From positions 1 to 64,000 of the forward strand of contig NZ_DALZYX010000003.1 of assembly GCF_031987975.1 (NCBI RefSeq): a DNA stretch of 64,000 nucleotides, in the 5' to 3' direction. Both the position numbers and the translations under genes were made by a program. Positions 18,389 to 27,010 of the stretch are shown piece after piece. Positions within the stretch are counted from its first letter, which is position 1, and each line of letters begins with the position of its first letter. The notes beneath the pieces are model-generated. The model did not search any database, was not told the origin of the DNA, and saw nothing but the letters and a program-made list of their open reading frames with translations. The stretch comes from Pseudescherichia sp031987975. Lineage in GTDB: Bacteria; Pseudomonadota; Gammaproteobacteria; Enterobacterales; Enterobacteriaceae.

Positions 18389-19180
18389 ATGCCCGTTTTT
18401 GCCCTGCTTGCGCTTATTGCTTACTCCGTCAGTCTGGCGCTGATTATTCCCGGCCTGCTGCAAAAAAACAGCGGCTGGCGGCGGATGGCTATCATCTCTG
18501 CGGTCATCGCTCTGGTAAGCCATGCGCTGGCGCTGGAGGCGCGCATCTTTCCCGACGGCGATACGGGACAAAACCTGAGCCTGCTCAACGTCGGCTCGCT
18601 GGTCAGCCTGATGATCTGTACGGTCATGACCATCGTAGCCTCGAAGAATCGCGGCTGGCTGCTGCTGCCTATCGTCTACGCCTTCGCGCTGATCAACCTG
18701 GCCTTCGCCACCTTTGTACCCAATGAGTTCATCACCCACCTCGAAGCGACGCCAGGAATGATGGTGCACATTGGCCTGTCGCTGTTTGCCTATGCGACGC
18801 TGATTATTGCTGCCATGTACGCCCTGCAGCTGGCGTGGATCGATTACCAGCTGAAGAACAAGCGCCTGGCCTTCAGCAGCGAGATGCCGCCGCTGATGAG
18901 CATCGAGCGCAAGATGTTCCACATCACCCAGATCGGCGTGGTGCTGCTCACCCTGACGCTCTGCACCGGCCTGTTCTATATGCGTAATCTGTTCAGCATA
19001 GAGAACATCGACAAGGCGGTGCTCTCTATCATTGCCTGGTTTGTCTATATCGTTCTGCTGTGGGGGCACTATCATAAAGGATGGCGCGGCCGCCCAGTGG
19101 TCTGGTTTAACGTGGCGGGCGCAGGACTCCTCACGCTGGCCTACTTTGGTAGCCGCGTTGTTCAGCAGTTTGCTGGCTAA
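18389..19180 (+). CDS. ypjD: YpjD, CcsA/ResC-like cytochrome c assembly-family membrane protein
   Basis: This 263-residue polytopic inner membrane protein belongs to the CcsA/CcmF-type cytochrome c assembly family. About eight TM segments are visible, from MPVFALLALIAYSVSLALIIPG to VWFNVAGAGLLTLAYFGS. Conserved histidines occur in HALALEARIFP, MMVHIGLSLFAYATLI and LLWGHYHKGWRG. Its role in enterobacteria, which use the Ccm system for cytochrome c, is not settled. It is divergent from ffh and 30 bp upstream of yfjD, with which it may be co-transcribed. Confidence 0.9.
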   Translation: MPVFALLALIAYSVSLALIIPGLLQKNSGWRRMAIISAVIALVSHALALEARIFPDGDTGQNLSLLNVGSLVSLMICTVMTIVASKNRGWLLLPIVYAFALINLAFATFVPNEFITHLEATPGMMVHIGLSLFAYATLIIAAMYALQLAWIDYQLKNKRLAFSSEMPPLMSIERKMFHITQIGVVLLTLTLCTGLFYMRNLFSIENIDKAVLSIIAWFVYIVLLWGHYHKGWRGRPVVWFNVAGAGLLTLAYFGSRVVQQFAG

Positions 19181-19210
19181 GTACACCCGTTAAGCACGTA
19201 AGGAACTCTC

Positions 19211-20497
19211 TTGGAACACATCTCCACCACCACGCTGATTATCACGCTGATCGTCATGGTGGTGATCTCCGCCTACTTCTCCGGCTCCGAAACCGGCATG
19301 ATGACGCTGAACCGCTACCGGCTGCGTCACATGGCGAAGCAGGGCAACCGCGCAGCAAAGCGCGTAGAAAAACTGCTGCGTAAGCCTGACCGCCTCATCA
19401 GCCTGGTATTGATCGGCAATAACCTGGTTAACATCCTCGCCTCCGCTATCGGCACTATCGTCGGGATGCGCCTCTACGGTAACGCCGGGGTGGCCATTGC
19501 CACCGGCGTACTGACCTTTGTGGTGCTGGTCTTTGCCGAGGTACTGCCAAAAACCATCGCCGCACTCTACCCGGAGAAGGTCGCCTTCCCCAGCAGCGTT
19601 CTGCTCGGGCCGCTACAGATCGTCATGATGCCGCTGGTCTGGCTGCTTAACACCGTGACCCGCCTGCTGATGCGCATGGTCGGCATCAAGGCTGACGTTG
19701 TGGTGAGCGGTGCCCTGAGCAAAGAGGAGCTGCGCACCATCGTACATGAGTCTCGCTCGCAGATGTCGCGCCGCAACCAGGATATGCTGCTGTCGGTGCT
19801 GGATCTGGAGAAGGTCAGCGTTAACGACATCATGGTGCCGCGCAACGAGATTGTCGGCATCGACATCAACGACGACTGGAAATCCATTGTTCGCCAGCTG
19901 ACCCACTCTCCGCACGGGCGCATCGTGCTCTACCGCGAATCGCTGGACGACACCATCAGTATGCTGCGGGTGCGCGAAGCCTATCGCCTGATGACCGAGA
20001 AGCAGGAGTTTACTAAAGAGATGCTCCTCCGGGCGGCGGATGAGATCTACTATATCCCGGAAGGCACGCCCCTCAGCGTCCAGCTGGTGAAATTCCAGCG
20101 CAATAAGAAGAAAGTGGGGCTGGTGGTGGACGAGTACGGCGACGTGCAGGGCCTGCTGACGGTGGAGGATATTCTCGAAGAGATCGTTGGCGACTTTACC
20201 ACCTCGATGTCCCCTACCCTTGCTGAAGAGGTCACCCCGCAGAACGACGGTTCGGTGATTATCGACGGCACGGCCAACGTGCGGGAACTCAATAAAGCCT
20301 TTAACTGGCAGCTGCCGGAAGAGGAGGCGCGCACCATCAACGGCATGCTGCTGGAGGCGTTAGAGGAGATCCCCGCCGCAGGCACGCGGGTGCGTATTGC
20401 CCATTACGACATCGATATTCTCGACGTGCAGGACAACATGATTAAGCAGGTGAAGGTGCTGCCGGTTAAACCGCTGCGGGAGAGCGTGGCAGAGTAA
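19211..20497 (+). CDS. yfjD: YfjD, CNNM/CorC-type transporter with CBS pair
   Basis: The 428-residue protein has the CNNM (DUF21) membrane domain, with about four TM segments in residues 1-190 and the motif FSGSETGMMTLNRYRLRHMA. A CBS pair follows (about 205-340, with DIMVPRNEIVGI and VVDEYGDVQGLLTVEDILEEIVGD), then a C-terminal CorC/HlyC domain. Family members are linked to Mg/Co or other cation efflux. The start codon is TTG at 19211, preceded by AGGAA; the translated N-terminus MEHISTTT matches the known YfjD start. A REP element follows the stop. Confidence 0.92.
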   Translation: MEHISTTTLIITLIVMVVISAYFSGSETGMMTLNRYRLRHMAKQGNRAAKRVEKLLRKPDRLISLVLIGNNLVNILASAIGTIVGMRLYGNAGVAIATGVLTFVVLVFAEVLPKTIAALYPEKVAFPSSVLLGPLQIVMMPLVWLLNTVTRLLMRMVGIKADVVVSGALSKEELRTIVHESRSQMSRRNQDMLLSVLDLEKVSVNDIMVPRNEIVGIDINDDWKSIVRQLTHSPHGRIVLYRESLDDTISMLRVREAYRLMTEKQEFTKEMLLRAADEIYYIPEGTPLSVQLVKFQRNKKKVGLVVDEYGDVQGLLTVEDILEEIVGDFTTSMSPTLAEEVTPQNDGSVIIDGTANVRELNKAFNWQLPEEEARTINGMLLEALEEIPAAGTRVRIAHYDIDILDVQDNMIKQVKVLPVKPLRESVAE

Positions 20498-20502
20498 AAG
20501 CT

Positions 20503-20527
20503 GTAGGCCGGGCAAGGCGCCCGGCAC
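20503..20527. repeat. REP (palindromic unit) element
   Basis: GTAGGCCGGGC and GCGCCCGGCAC flank AAG to give an imperfect palindrome with the sequence typical of enterobacterial REP elements. It occupies the short gap between the convergent yfjD and grpE genes and may protect transcript 3' ends. Confidence 0.75.
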
Positions 20528-20537
20528 CACAGGAGGC

Positions 20538-21131
20538 TTAGCCCTTCGCTTTCGCGACGGTGACCATCGCGGCGCGTAGGGTGCGGCCGTTAAGGGTATA
20601 ACCTTTCTGCATTACGCCCAGCACGTTCCCTGCCGCAACCTCTTCAGATTCAACCATGGCAATCGCCTGGTGAACGTTCGGATCCAGCGGCACGTTGGTA
20701 TCGGCAACCACGTCAACACCAAACTTGCGTACGACGTCCAGCATCGACTTCATGGTCAGCTCAATACCTTCCACCATCGGTGCCAGCTCTGGGTTGGCTT
20801 TATCCGCCACTTCCAGCGCGCGATCCAGGCTATCGATCACCGGCAGCAGCTCATTGATAAACTTCTCCAGCGCAAACTTATGCGCCTTCTCAATGTCCAG
20901 CTCGGTACGGCGACGCAGGTTTTCCATCTCCGCTTTGATGCGCAGGACACCGTCACGCTCGCGATTTTGCGCCTCAACCAGCTGTGCTTCGAGGTTCGCA
21001 ATTTTCTCATCGCGCGGATCCACCTGCTCAACAGAAGCGTCAGGCTCTACTGCCTCAACCTCTTCATGCTGCTCCGTGATAATTTCTTCCGGGGCTTGCC
21101 CCTCAGGCGTTTTCTGTTCTTTACTACTCAT
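20538..21131 (-). CDS. grpE: GrpE, DnaK nucleotide exchange factor
   Basis: GrpE releases ADP from DnaK and acts as a thermosensor. The 197-residue product has the E. coli length. It has an acidic disordered N-terminus, a long helical dimerisation region (about 45-135, DEKIANLEAQLVEAQNRERDGVLRIKAEMENLRRR) and the beta domain with GEXLnp-type VAAGNVLGVMQKGYTLNGRTLRAAMVTVAK. The start at 21131 (MSSKEQ) is used rather than the in-frame ATG 24 bases upstream. A near-consensus sigma-32 promoter lies 45-73 bp upstream. Confidence 0.97.
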   Translation of the reverse strand: MSSKEQKTPEGQAPEEIITEQHEEVEAVEPDASVEQVDPRDEKIANLEAQLVEAQNRERDGVLRIKAEMENLRRRTELDIEKAHKFALEKFINELLPVIDSLDRALEVADKANPELAPMVEGIELTMKSMLDVVRKFGVDVVADTNVPLDPNVHQAIAMVESEEVAAGNVLGVMQKGYTLNGRTLRAAMVTVAKAKG

Positions 21132-21175
21132 GAATTTCTCCGCGTTTTTTTGCATTGATCTCGCTAACTTCGCTT

Positions 21176-21204
21176 ATTATGGGGATCAGTTTTCCGGTTT
21201 CAAG
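21176..21204 (-). promoter_or_regulatory. sigma-32 heat-shock promoter of grpE
   Basis: The minus strand shows CTTGAAA (21198-21204) and CCCCATAAT (21176-21184) separated by 13 bp, an excellent fit to the sigma-32 consensus and to the E. coli grpE promoter. It is overlapped by the divergent nadK promoter region. Confidence 0.9.
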
Positions 21205-21252
21205 AGAAGCCTTAAGATTGTCACCTTTCATTCGGCACAAGGACTCCAGATA

Positions 21253-22131
21253 ATGAGTACTCATTTCACGTGTATTGGGATTGTCGGCCACCCGCGTCAC
21301 CCTACGGCGCTGACCACACATGAGATGCTCTGGCGCTGGCTGTCCGGCCGGGGATATGACGTTATCGTTGAGCAACAAATTGCCCAGGAGCTAAAGCTTA
21401 CCAACGTGCGCACCGGCACGCTGGCGGAGATTGGCCAGCAGGCCGATCTGGCGGTGGTGGTCGGCGGTGACGGCAATATGCTCGGCGCGGCGCGCACCCT
21501 GGCGCGGTACGATATCAAGGTGATCGGCATCAACCGTGGCAACCTCGGCTTTCTGACCGATCTCGACCCGGACAACGCCCAGCAGCAGCTGGCAGACGTG
21601 CTTGAAGGACACTACATTGCCGAAAAGCGCTTTTTGCTGGAGGCGCAGGTGTGCCAGCACGACTGCCAGAAGCGGATCAGCACCGCTATCAATGAGGTGG
21701 TTCTGCATCCGGGCAAGGTGGCGCACATGATCGAGTTTGAGGTCTATATCGATGAGGTGTTTGCCTTCTCCCAGCGCTCGGACGGGCTGATTATCTCCAC
21801 CCCTACCGGCTCCACGGCCTACTCGCTGTCTGCGGGCGGCCCAATTCTCACCCCGTCGCTGGACGCCATTACCCTGGTGCCGATGTTCCCGCATACGCTC
21901 TCGGCGCGCCCACTGGTGATCAACAGCAGCAGCACCATTCGCCTGCGTTTCTCCCACCGGCGTAACGATCTGGAGATCAGCTGCGACAGCCAGATTGCGC
22001 TGCCGATCCAGGAGGGCGAGGATGTGTTAATTCGCCGCTGTGACTACCATCTCAACCTGATCCATCCGAAAGATTACAGTTACTTTAATACGTTGAGTTC
22101 CAAGCTCGGCTGGTCAAAAAAATTGTTCTGA
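21253..22131 (+). CDS. nadK: NAD kinase
   Basis: NadK phosphorylates NAD+ to NADP+. The 292-residue product has the E. coli length. It shows the family motifs VVVGGDGNMLGAAR (about 68-81), NRGNLGFLTDL, and TPTGSTAYSLSAGGPI. The start at 21253 (MSTHFTCIGIVGHPRHP) matches the known N-terminus; longer in-frame starts lie antisense to grpE and are rejected. It is divergent from grpE and lies upstream of recN. Confidence 0.97.
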   Translation: MSTHFTCIGIVGHPRHPTALTTHEMLWRWLSGRGYDVIVEQQIAQELKLTNVRTGTLAEIGQQADLAVVVGGDGNMLGAARTLARYDIKVIGINRGNLGFLTDLDPDNAQQQLADVLEGHYIAEKRFLLEAQVCQHDCQKRISTAINEVVLHPGKVAHMIEFEVYIDEVFAFSQRSDGLIISTPTGSTAYSLSAGGPILTPSLDAITLVPMFPHTLSARPLVINSSSTIRLRFSHRRNDLEISCDSQIALPIQEGEDVLIRRCDYHLNLIHPKDYSYFNTLSSKLGWSKKLF

Positions 22132-22151
22132 AATCGACGGCGGGTGCTTTA

Positions 22152-22167
22152 CTGGATATAAAACCTG
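22152..22167 (+). promoter_or_regulatory. Degenerate LexA-like box upstream of recN
   Basis: CTGG-N8-CCTG occupies the place where E. coli recN carries its first LexA box (CTGT-N8-CCAG in my recollection). Both half-sites deviate from CTGT/ACAG, so binding is doubtful. Confidence 0.4.
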
Positions 22168-22173
22168 TTTATA

Positions 22174-22189
22174 CTGTACGAAAACACAG
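22174..22189 (+). promoter_or_regulatory. LexA (SOS) box of recN
   Basis: CTGT-ACGAAAAC-ACAG is a perfect CTGT-N8-ACAG LexA operator, 29 bp before the recN start. RecN is a strongly SOS-induced gene in E. coli. Confidence 0.88.
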
Positions 22190-22217
22190 TTATGGTTTTT
22201 CATACAGGAAAGCGGCT

Positions 22218-23879
22218 ATGCTGGCACAACTGACCATCAGTAATTTTGCAATTGTTCGCGAGCTGGAAATTGATTTTCACAGCGGCATGACCGCCATTAC
22301 TGGCGAAACCGGCGCGGGTAAATCCATTGCCATCGATGCGCTCGGGCTGTGCCTCGGCGGGCGTGCAGAAGCCGACATGGTTCGCACCGACGCCGCACGC
22401 GCCGATCTCTGCGCCCGCTTTTCCCTGAAAGACACCCCTGCTGCCCAGCGCTGGCTGGAAGAGAACCAGCTTGAAGATGGCCGTGAATGCCTGCTGCGTC
22501 GCGTCATCAGCAGCGACGGTCGCTCTCGTGGCTTTATCAACGGCACGGCGGTACCGCTCTCGCAGCTGCGCGAGCTGGGCCAGCTTCTTATCCAGATCCA
22601 CGGCCAACATGCGCACCAGCTGCTGACCAAATCCGATCATCAGAAGACCCTGCTCGATGGCTATGCCGGTGAGTATGCCCTCACCCAGCAGATGGCAGAG
22701 CACTACCGCCTGTGGAACCACAGCTGCCGCGAGCTGGCCCAGCATCAGCAGCTGAGCCAGGAGCGCAGCGCTCGCGCCGAGCTGCTGCACTACCAGCTGA
22801 AAGAGCTGAACGACTTCAGCCCGCAGCCGGGCGAGTTTGAGCGCATCGACGAAGAGTACAAGCGTCTCGCCAACAGCGGCCAGCTGCTGAGCACTAGCCA
22901 GCACGCCCTGACGCTGCTCGCCGACAGCGACGACGCCAACCTCCAGAGCCAGCTCTATACCGCCCGTCAGATGGTGACCGAGCTGGTGGGCATGGACAGC
23001 AAGCTCTCCAGCGTGCTCGATATGCTGGAAGAGGCCGCTATTCAGCTGAGCGAGGCCAGCGACGAGCTGCGCCACTACTGCGATCGTCTCGATCTCGACC
23101 CGAACCGCCTCTACGAGCTGGAGCAGCGTATCGCGAAGCAGATTTCGCTGGCGCGCAAGCACCACGTTACGCCGGAAGAGCTGCCCGCACATCATCAGGC
23201 GCTGCTTGACGAGCAGCAGCTGCTTGACGATCAGGCCGACTCCCAGGAGACGATCTCCCTGGCGGTGAAGAAGCACCATCAGCAGGCGCTAACTACCGCG
23301 CAGCAGCTGCACGACCAGCGAGTGAAGTATGCCCAGGAGCTGGGCGGGCTGATCACCGAGAGCATGCACGCCCTGTCGATGCCGCACGGTCGTTTCCATA
23401 TCGACGTCAGCTTTGACGAGCGTCACCTGACGCTGGAAGGTGCGGACCGCATTGAGTTCCGCGTGACGACTAACCCGGGCCAGCCGATGCAGGCCATCTC
23501 GAAGGTCGCCTCCGGCGGTGAGCTGTCGCGTATTGCCCTGGCGATTCAGGTGATCACCGCCCGTAAGATGGAAACCCCGGCGCTGATTTTCGATGAGGTT
23601 GACGTAGGTATCAGCGGCCCGACCGCGGCCGTAGTCGGTAAGCTGCTGCGTCAGCTGGGCGAGTCCACGCAGGTGATGTGCGTAACGCACCTGCCGCAGG
23701 TGGCGGGCTGTGGTCACCACCACTTCTACGTCAGCAAAGAGACCGATGGCGCGATGACCGAAACACACATGCAGCCGCTGGATAAAAAAGCGCGACTGCA
23801 GGAGCTGGCACGTCTGCTTGGCGGTAGCGAAGTCACCCGCAACACGCTGGCTAATGCTAAAGAACTACTGGCAGCCTAA
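22218..23879 (+). CDS. recN: RecN, SMC-like DNA repair ATPase
   Basis: RecN is a cohesin-like ATPase needed for double-strand break repair. The 553-residue product has the E. coli length. It has an N-terminal ABC half with Walker A TGETGAGKSIAID (about 29-41), long coiled coils (about 155-345), and a C-terminal half with signature SGGELSRIALAIQ (about 433-445) and Walker B ALIFDEVDVGISGPTAAVVG. Expression is controlled by the LexA box directly upstream. AGGAAAGCGGCT precedes the start. Confidence 0.97.
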   Translation: MLAQLTISNFAIVRELEIDFHSGMTAITGETGAGKSIAIDALGLCLGGRAEADMVRTDAARADLCARFSLKDTPAAQRWLEENQLEDGRECLLRRVISSDGRSRGFINGTAVPLSQLRELGQLLIQIHGQHAHQLLTKSDHQKTLLDGYAGEYALTQQMAEHYRLWNHSCRELAQHQQLSQERSARAELLHYQLKELNDFSPQPGEFERIDEEYKRLANSGQLLSTSQHALTLLADSDDANLQSQLYTARQMVTELVGMDSKLSSVLDMLEEAAIQLSEASDELRHYCDRLDLDPNRLYELEQRIAKQISLARKHHVTPEELPAHHQALLDEQQLLDDQADSQETISLAVKKHHQQALTTAQQLHDQRVKYAQELGGLITESMHALSMPHGRFHIDVSFDERHLTLEGADRIEFRVTTNPGQPMQAISKVASGGELSRIALAIQVITARKMETPALIFDEVDVGISGPTAAVVGKLLRQLGESTQVMCVTHLPQVAGCGHHHFYVSKETDGAMTETHMQPLDKKARLQELARLLGGSEVTRNTLANAKELLAA

Positions 23880-24016
23880 ACTTTTCGGCTAATTCAGAGT
23901 CATAGTGAGACATAAAATCGCCGCTGGACCATTTTAATGTGGTAAAAGGTCTATTATGATCGGCATATTACAAATGAGCCGTGCACTGCTCAGGCCCGAA
24001 AAGGAATCAAATCACT

Positions 24017-24355
24017 ATGCGCTGTAAAACGCTGACTGCTGCCGCAGCGGTTCTTCTGATGATGACTGCAGGCTGTTCCACTCTGGAGAAAGTGGTTTAC
24101 CGCCCAGATATCAACCAGGGGAACTATCTGGCACCTAACGACATCTCTAAAATTCGTATCGGCATGACGCAACAGCAGGTTGCCTATGCGCTGGGTACCC
24201 CGATGATGAGCGATCCGTTTGGTACTAACACCTGGTTCTACGTGTTCCGCCAGCAGCCGGGCCATGAGGATGTCACGCAGCAGACGCTGACCCTGACCTT
24301 TAACAGCAACGGTGTGCTGACCAACATCGACAACAAACCGGCCCTGACCAACTAG
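24017..24355 (+). CDS. bamE: BamE (SmpA) outer membrane assembly lipoprotein
   Basis: BamE is a small BAM complex lipoprotein that stabilises BamD-BamA contact. The 112-residue product has a type II signal peptide with lipobox TAGC (Cys about 20), then the SmpA/OmlA domain with RIGMTQQQVAYALGTPMMSDPFGTNTW. The start at 24017 (MRCKTLTAAAA) is supported by AAAGGA about 15 bases upstream and by identity to the E. coli N-terminus. It ends in a strong terminator shared with the convergent rnfH side. Confidence 0.96.
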   Translation: MRCKTLTAAAAVLLMMTAGCSTLEKVVYRPDINQGNYLAPNDISKIRIGMTQQQVAYALGTPMMSDPFGTNTWFYVFRQQPGHEDVTQQTLTLTFNSNGVLTNIDNKPALTN

Positions 24356-24375
24356 GTTCCGCCAGGTAAAAAAAC

Positions 24376-24402
24376 AAAAAGCGCTCAGTGAGCGCTTTTT
24401 TT
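24376..24402 (+). terminator. bamE rho-independent terminator
   Basis: AAAAAGCGCTCA pairs with TGAGCGCTTTTTTT, a symmetric hairpin flanked by A and T runs. It may serve both bamE and the convergent ratA-rnfH operon. Confidence 0.9.
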
Positions 24403-24415
24403 GTGCCAGCAAGAA

Positions 24416-24706
24416 CTATTCGTCGTCCGCTTTTTCTGCGCGCTTACGCCGCAGCTCCTTCGGATCGGCAATCAGCGGGCGATAGATCTCTACCCGGTCA
24501 CCGTCCTGAACGGCATCAGCCAGCTTCACCGGACGGCTGAAGATACCCACCTTGTTTTTCGCAAGATCGATATCCGAGCGCAGCTCCAGCAGGCCAGAGG
24601 CATTGATCGCCTCCTCCACCGTTGCCCCTTCGCTCAGCGTCACGTGCTGCAGGTACTGCTTCTCTGGAAGGGCATAGGCCACTTCGACGCGAATGTCACC
24701 CGGCAC
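24416..24706 (-). CDS. rnfH: RnfH family ubiquitin-like protein
   Basis: The 96-residue protein has the beta-grasp RnfH fold (EVAYALPEKQYLQHVTLSEGATVEEAI through DGDRVEIYRPLIADPKELRRKRAEKA). Its function is unknown; the name comes from the rnf electron-transport cluster of Rhodobacter. The start is GTG at 24706, which lies inside the end of ratA (11-bp overlap). The same coupled arrangement occurs in E. coli. Confidence 0.93.
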   Translation of the reverse strand: MPGDIRVEVAYALPEKQYLQHVTLSEGATVEEAINASGLLELRSDIDLAKNKVGIFSRPVKLADAVQDGDRVEIYRPLIADPKELRRKRAEKADDE

Positions 24707-25133
24707 TGTAAACCTCTTTGGCGCGATGGGTAAATGCCTGCACCATGTTTGAGGCCAGCTCTTTAAAGACGCGACCAAAGGCCAGCTCAATCAGCTTATT
24801 GGTGAACTCAAAGTCCAGATTGAACTCGATGCGGCAGGCATCCGGACTCAGCGGCGTAAACCGCCAGCCGCCCATCAGCTGCTTAAAGGGACCATCCACC
24901 AGCTGCATAAGAATGCTTTGGTTATTGGTAAGCGTGTTACGGGTGGTGAACGTCTTGCTGATGCCCGCCTTTGAGACATCAACGGCAGCCGTCATCTGCG
25001 TCGGGCTTGCCTCCAGTACCCGGCTGCCGGTACAGCCTGGCAAAAATTCCGGGTAGGACTTTACGTCGTTCACTAATTGATACATCTGTTCTGCGCTGTA
25101 AGGCACTAAAGCAGTTCGGCTTATCTGCGGCAT
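24696..25133 (-). CDS. ratA: RatA, START/coenzyme Q-binding family toxin
   Basis: RatA (YfjG) has been reported to bind 50S subunits and block 70S association, and its COQ10/START-like fold also suggests ubiquinone binding. The 145-residue product begins MPQISRTALVPYSAEQMYQLVNDVKSYPEFLPGC, the family signature. The start at 25133 follows AGGATAACGCT; an in-frame ATG 39 bases upstream is less well supported. It overlaps rnfH by 11 bp and is divergent from smpB. Confidence 0.94.
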   Translation of the reverse strand: MPQISRTALVPYSAEQMYQLVNDVKSYPEFLPGCTGSRVLEASPTQMTAAVDVSKAGISKTFTTRNTLTNNQSILMQLVDGPFKQLMGGWRFTPLSPDACRIEFNLDFEFTNKLIELAFGRVFKELASNMVQAFTHRAKEVYSAG

Positions 25134-25287
25134 AGCGTTATCCTGAGGTCTACACCTCATAAATAATAACATTTCCTGTCCAGGAAAGGAAAACGCAAAG
25201 CCAAACTCATGCTAATATAACGCGTTACACCTCGCAGGATAGATGGGGTATTTTTCAACAGCTGATTACCGACGATTTACGATACTT

Positions 25288-25770
25288 ATGACAAAGAAAA
25301 AAGCACATAAACCGGGTTCCGCTACCATTGCGCTAAACAAGCGCGCCCGTCACGAATATTTTATCGAAGAAGAGTTTGAAGCGGGTGTGTCCCTTCAGGG
25401 TTGGGAAGTGAAGTCCCTGCGCGCCGGGAAGGCCAACATCAGCGACAGCTATGTGATCCTGATTGAGGGCGAGGCTTACCTGTTCGGGGCTAACTTTACG
25501 CCGCTGAGCGTCGCCTCAAGCCACGTCGTCTGCGATCCTACCCGCAACCGCAAGCTGCTGCTCAACCAGCGCGAGCTGGACACCCTCTATGGCCGCGTAA
25601 ACCGCGAAGGCTATACCGTTGTCGCCCTATCGCTCTACTGGAAAAATGCCTGGTGCAAAGTGAAGATCGGCGTCGCCCGCGGTAAGAAACAGCACGACAA
25701 ACGCTCCGATGTGAAAGAGCGTGAGTGGCAGGTAGATAAAGCCCGCATTATGAAGAACGCCGGACGCTAA
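25288..25770 (+). CDS. smpB: SmpB, tmRNA-binding protein
   Basis: SmpB delivers tmRNA (ssrA) to stalled ribosomes for trans-translation. The 160-residue product has the standard length, the OB-fold body (ARHEYFIEEEFEAGVSLQGWEVKSLRAGKANISDSYV) and a basic C-terminal tail (RGKKQHDKRSDVKEREWQVDKARIMKN) that reads the empty mRNA channel. The start at 25288 (MTKKKAHKPG) is used. In E. coli ssrA follows closely; here the adhesin locus puts 17.9 kb between them. Confidence 0.97.
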   Translation: MTKKKAHKPGSATIALNKRARHEYFIEEEFEAGVSLQGWEVKSLRAGKANISDSYVILIEGEAYLFGANFTPLSVASSHVVCDPTRNRKLLLNQRELDTLYGRVNREGYTVVALSLYWKNAWCKVKIGVARGKKQHDKRSDVKEREWQVDKARIMKNAGR

Positions 25771-25790
25771 TCTCTACGCTTGCAGCACCT

Positions 25791-25811
25791 CCCTCTCCGC
25801 TGGGGAGAGGG
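25791..25811. terminator. Hairpin between convergent smpB and the bap locus
   Basis: CCCTCTCC pairs with GGAGAGGG around GCTGG. Neither strand has a strong T-tract after it, so it is a terminator-like or transcript-stabilising hairpin between two convergent genes, of a type common in this family. Confidence 0.5.
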
Positions 25812-25830
25812 TGTGCGACTAGCGGATTAC

Positions 25831-27000
25831 CTAGCGCTCGCGTAGCGCCTCGTTGACCTTGTTCAGCGGCTTGATCAGGTAGTCCATCACCGATTTCTGT
25901 CCGGTTTTGATCTCTACGTTCGCCACCATGCCCGGCAGGATCGGGAAGCGCTGGCCACTCTTGTTTTGCAGCTCGGCGCTCTTAGTCCGCACATAGACAC
26001 GGTAGTAGAACTGATCCCGACGCACCTCATCCTGCAGCGTATCCGGCGACACCACCTCTACCTGACCGGTGAGGTTACCGTAGATCGACGAGTCGTAGGC
26101 CGTTACCTTCACCGTCGCGGGCAGGCCTGGACGGATATAGGCGATATCCCGTGGGTTAATGCGCGTCTCCACCAGGAGCTGATCTTCCAGCGGGACGATC
26201 TCCATCAGCTTTCCCCCCGGCTGCAGGACGCCGCCGACGGTAGTCACCTGAATGTCCTTGACGATGCCGCGCACCGGGGAGAAGAGCGTCGCCCGATCCA
26301 CCTGATCCGCCTTACCGCTCATCGCCTGGATCTGGGCTTCAAGATCGGCGTTGGTTTTTACCTGCTCCTCGCGGGCGCGTACTGCAAACTGGTTGCGCGC
26401 CTCGTCGATCTTACCCTGCAACTCGGTGGCCTGGCGCTGGAGGCGGATCACCTCTACCTCGCTTGCCGCCCCCTTCGCCACCAGCGGCTGGGTCATGCGT
26501 AGCTCCGACATCACCAGTTGATACGTTTTCTTCAGGTTGGCCACCGTCTCGTTCAGGTTGCGCCGCCGGGATTCATACAGCTGCCGCTCACGCGCCACCA
26601 GCTCCGGATCGCGCATCGACTCTTCGCTAAAGCGCAGCGGCTCCCCAGTCAGCTCCGAGCGCAGGCGCTCGCTGGAGGCCCGTAGCGCACGTACCCGGGC
26701 CGCCGACTCGCCGTAGTTAGACTGAAAGCGGGTGGGATCGAGACGAGCCAGCATCTGCCCGCGCTCGACAATGTCCCCCTCGCGCACCAGCATTGCGCTG
26801 ACGATACCGCCGTCGAGGCTCTCGATTACCTGCGCATGGCTTGAGGGCGTGATCTTGCCGGTGCCTACCGTGACCTCATCCAAAATGGCCCACCATGCCC
26901 ATGCCACGAAGATCAGTAGCCCCGCCAGCGCCAGCCAGATCACCGACGAGTAGAACCGCCCCTGACGGGCAAGATCGTCCTGCATATTCAGTTGACTCAT
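25831..27000 (-). CDS. HlyD-family type I secretion membrane fusion protein (BapD/LapC-like)
   Basis: This is the periplasmic adaptor of a type I secretion system, linking the inner membrane ABC transporter to the outer membrane factor. The 389-residue product has a short cytoplasmic N-terminus, one TM segment (about 17-40, SVIWLALAGLLIFVAWAWWAIL), a lipoyl/beta-barrel half beginning VTVGTGKITPSSHAQVIESLDGGIV, a long alpha-hairpin coiled coil (about 110-245), and the HlyD C-terminal barrel. It is the last of four same-strand genes; 10 bp separate it from the ABC gene. Its cargo is most likely the giant adhesin encoded upstream. Confidence 0.9.
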   Translation of the reverse strand: MSQLNMQDDLARQGRFYSSVIWLALAGLLIFVAWAWWAILDEVTVGTGKITPSSHAQVIESLDGGIVSAMLVREGDIVERGQMLARLDPTRFQSNYGESAARVRALRASSERLRSELTGEPLRFSEESMRDPELVARERQLYESRRRNLNETVANLKKTYQLVMSELRMTQPLVAKGAASEVEVIRLQRQATELQGKIDEARNQFAVRAREEQVKTNADLEAQIQAMSGKADQVDRATLFSPVRGIVKDIQVTTVGGVLQPGGKLMEIVPLEDQLLVETRINPRDIAYIRPGLPATVKVTAYDSSIYGNLTGQVEVVSPDTLQDEVRRDQFYYRVYVRTKSAELQNKSGQRFPILPGMVANVEIKTGQKSVMDYLIKPLNKVNEALRER

Positions 27001-27010
27001 TGCTTGCTCC

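Noticed and set aside
20695..21252. N-terminal extension of nadK
   Set aside because: The in-frame extension lies antisense to grpE and across its heat-shock promoter. The product from 21253 has the standard 292-residue length.
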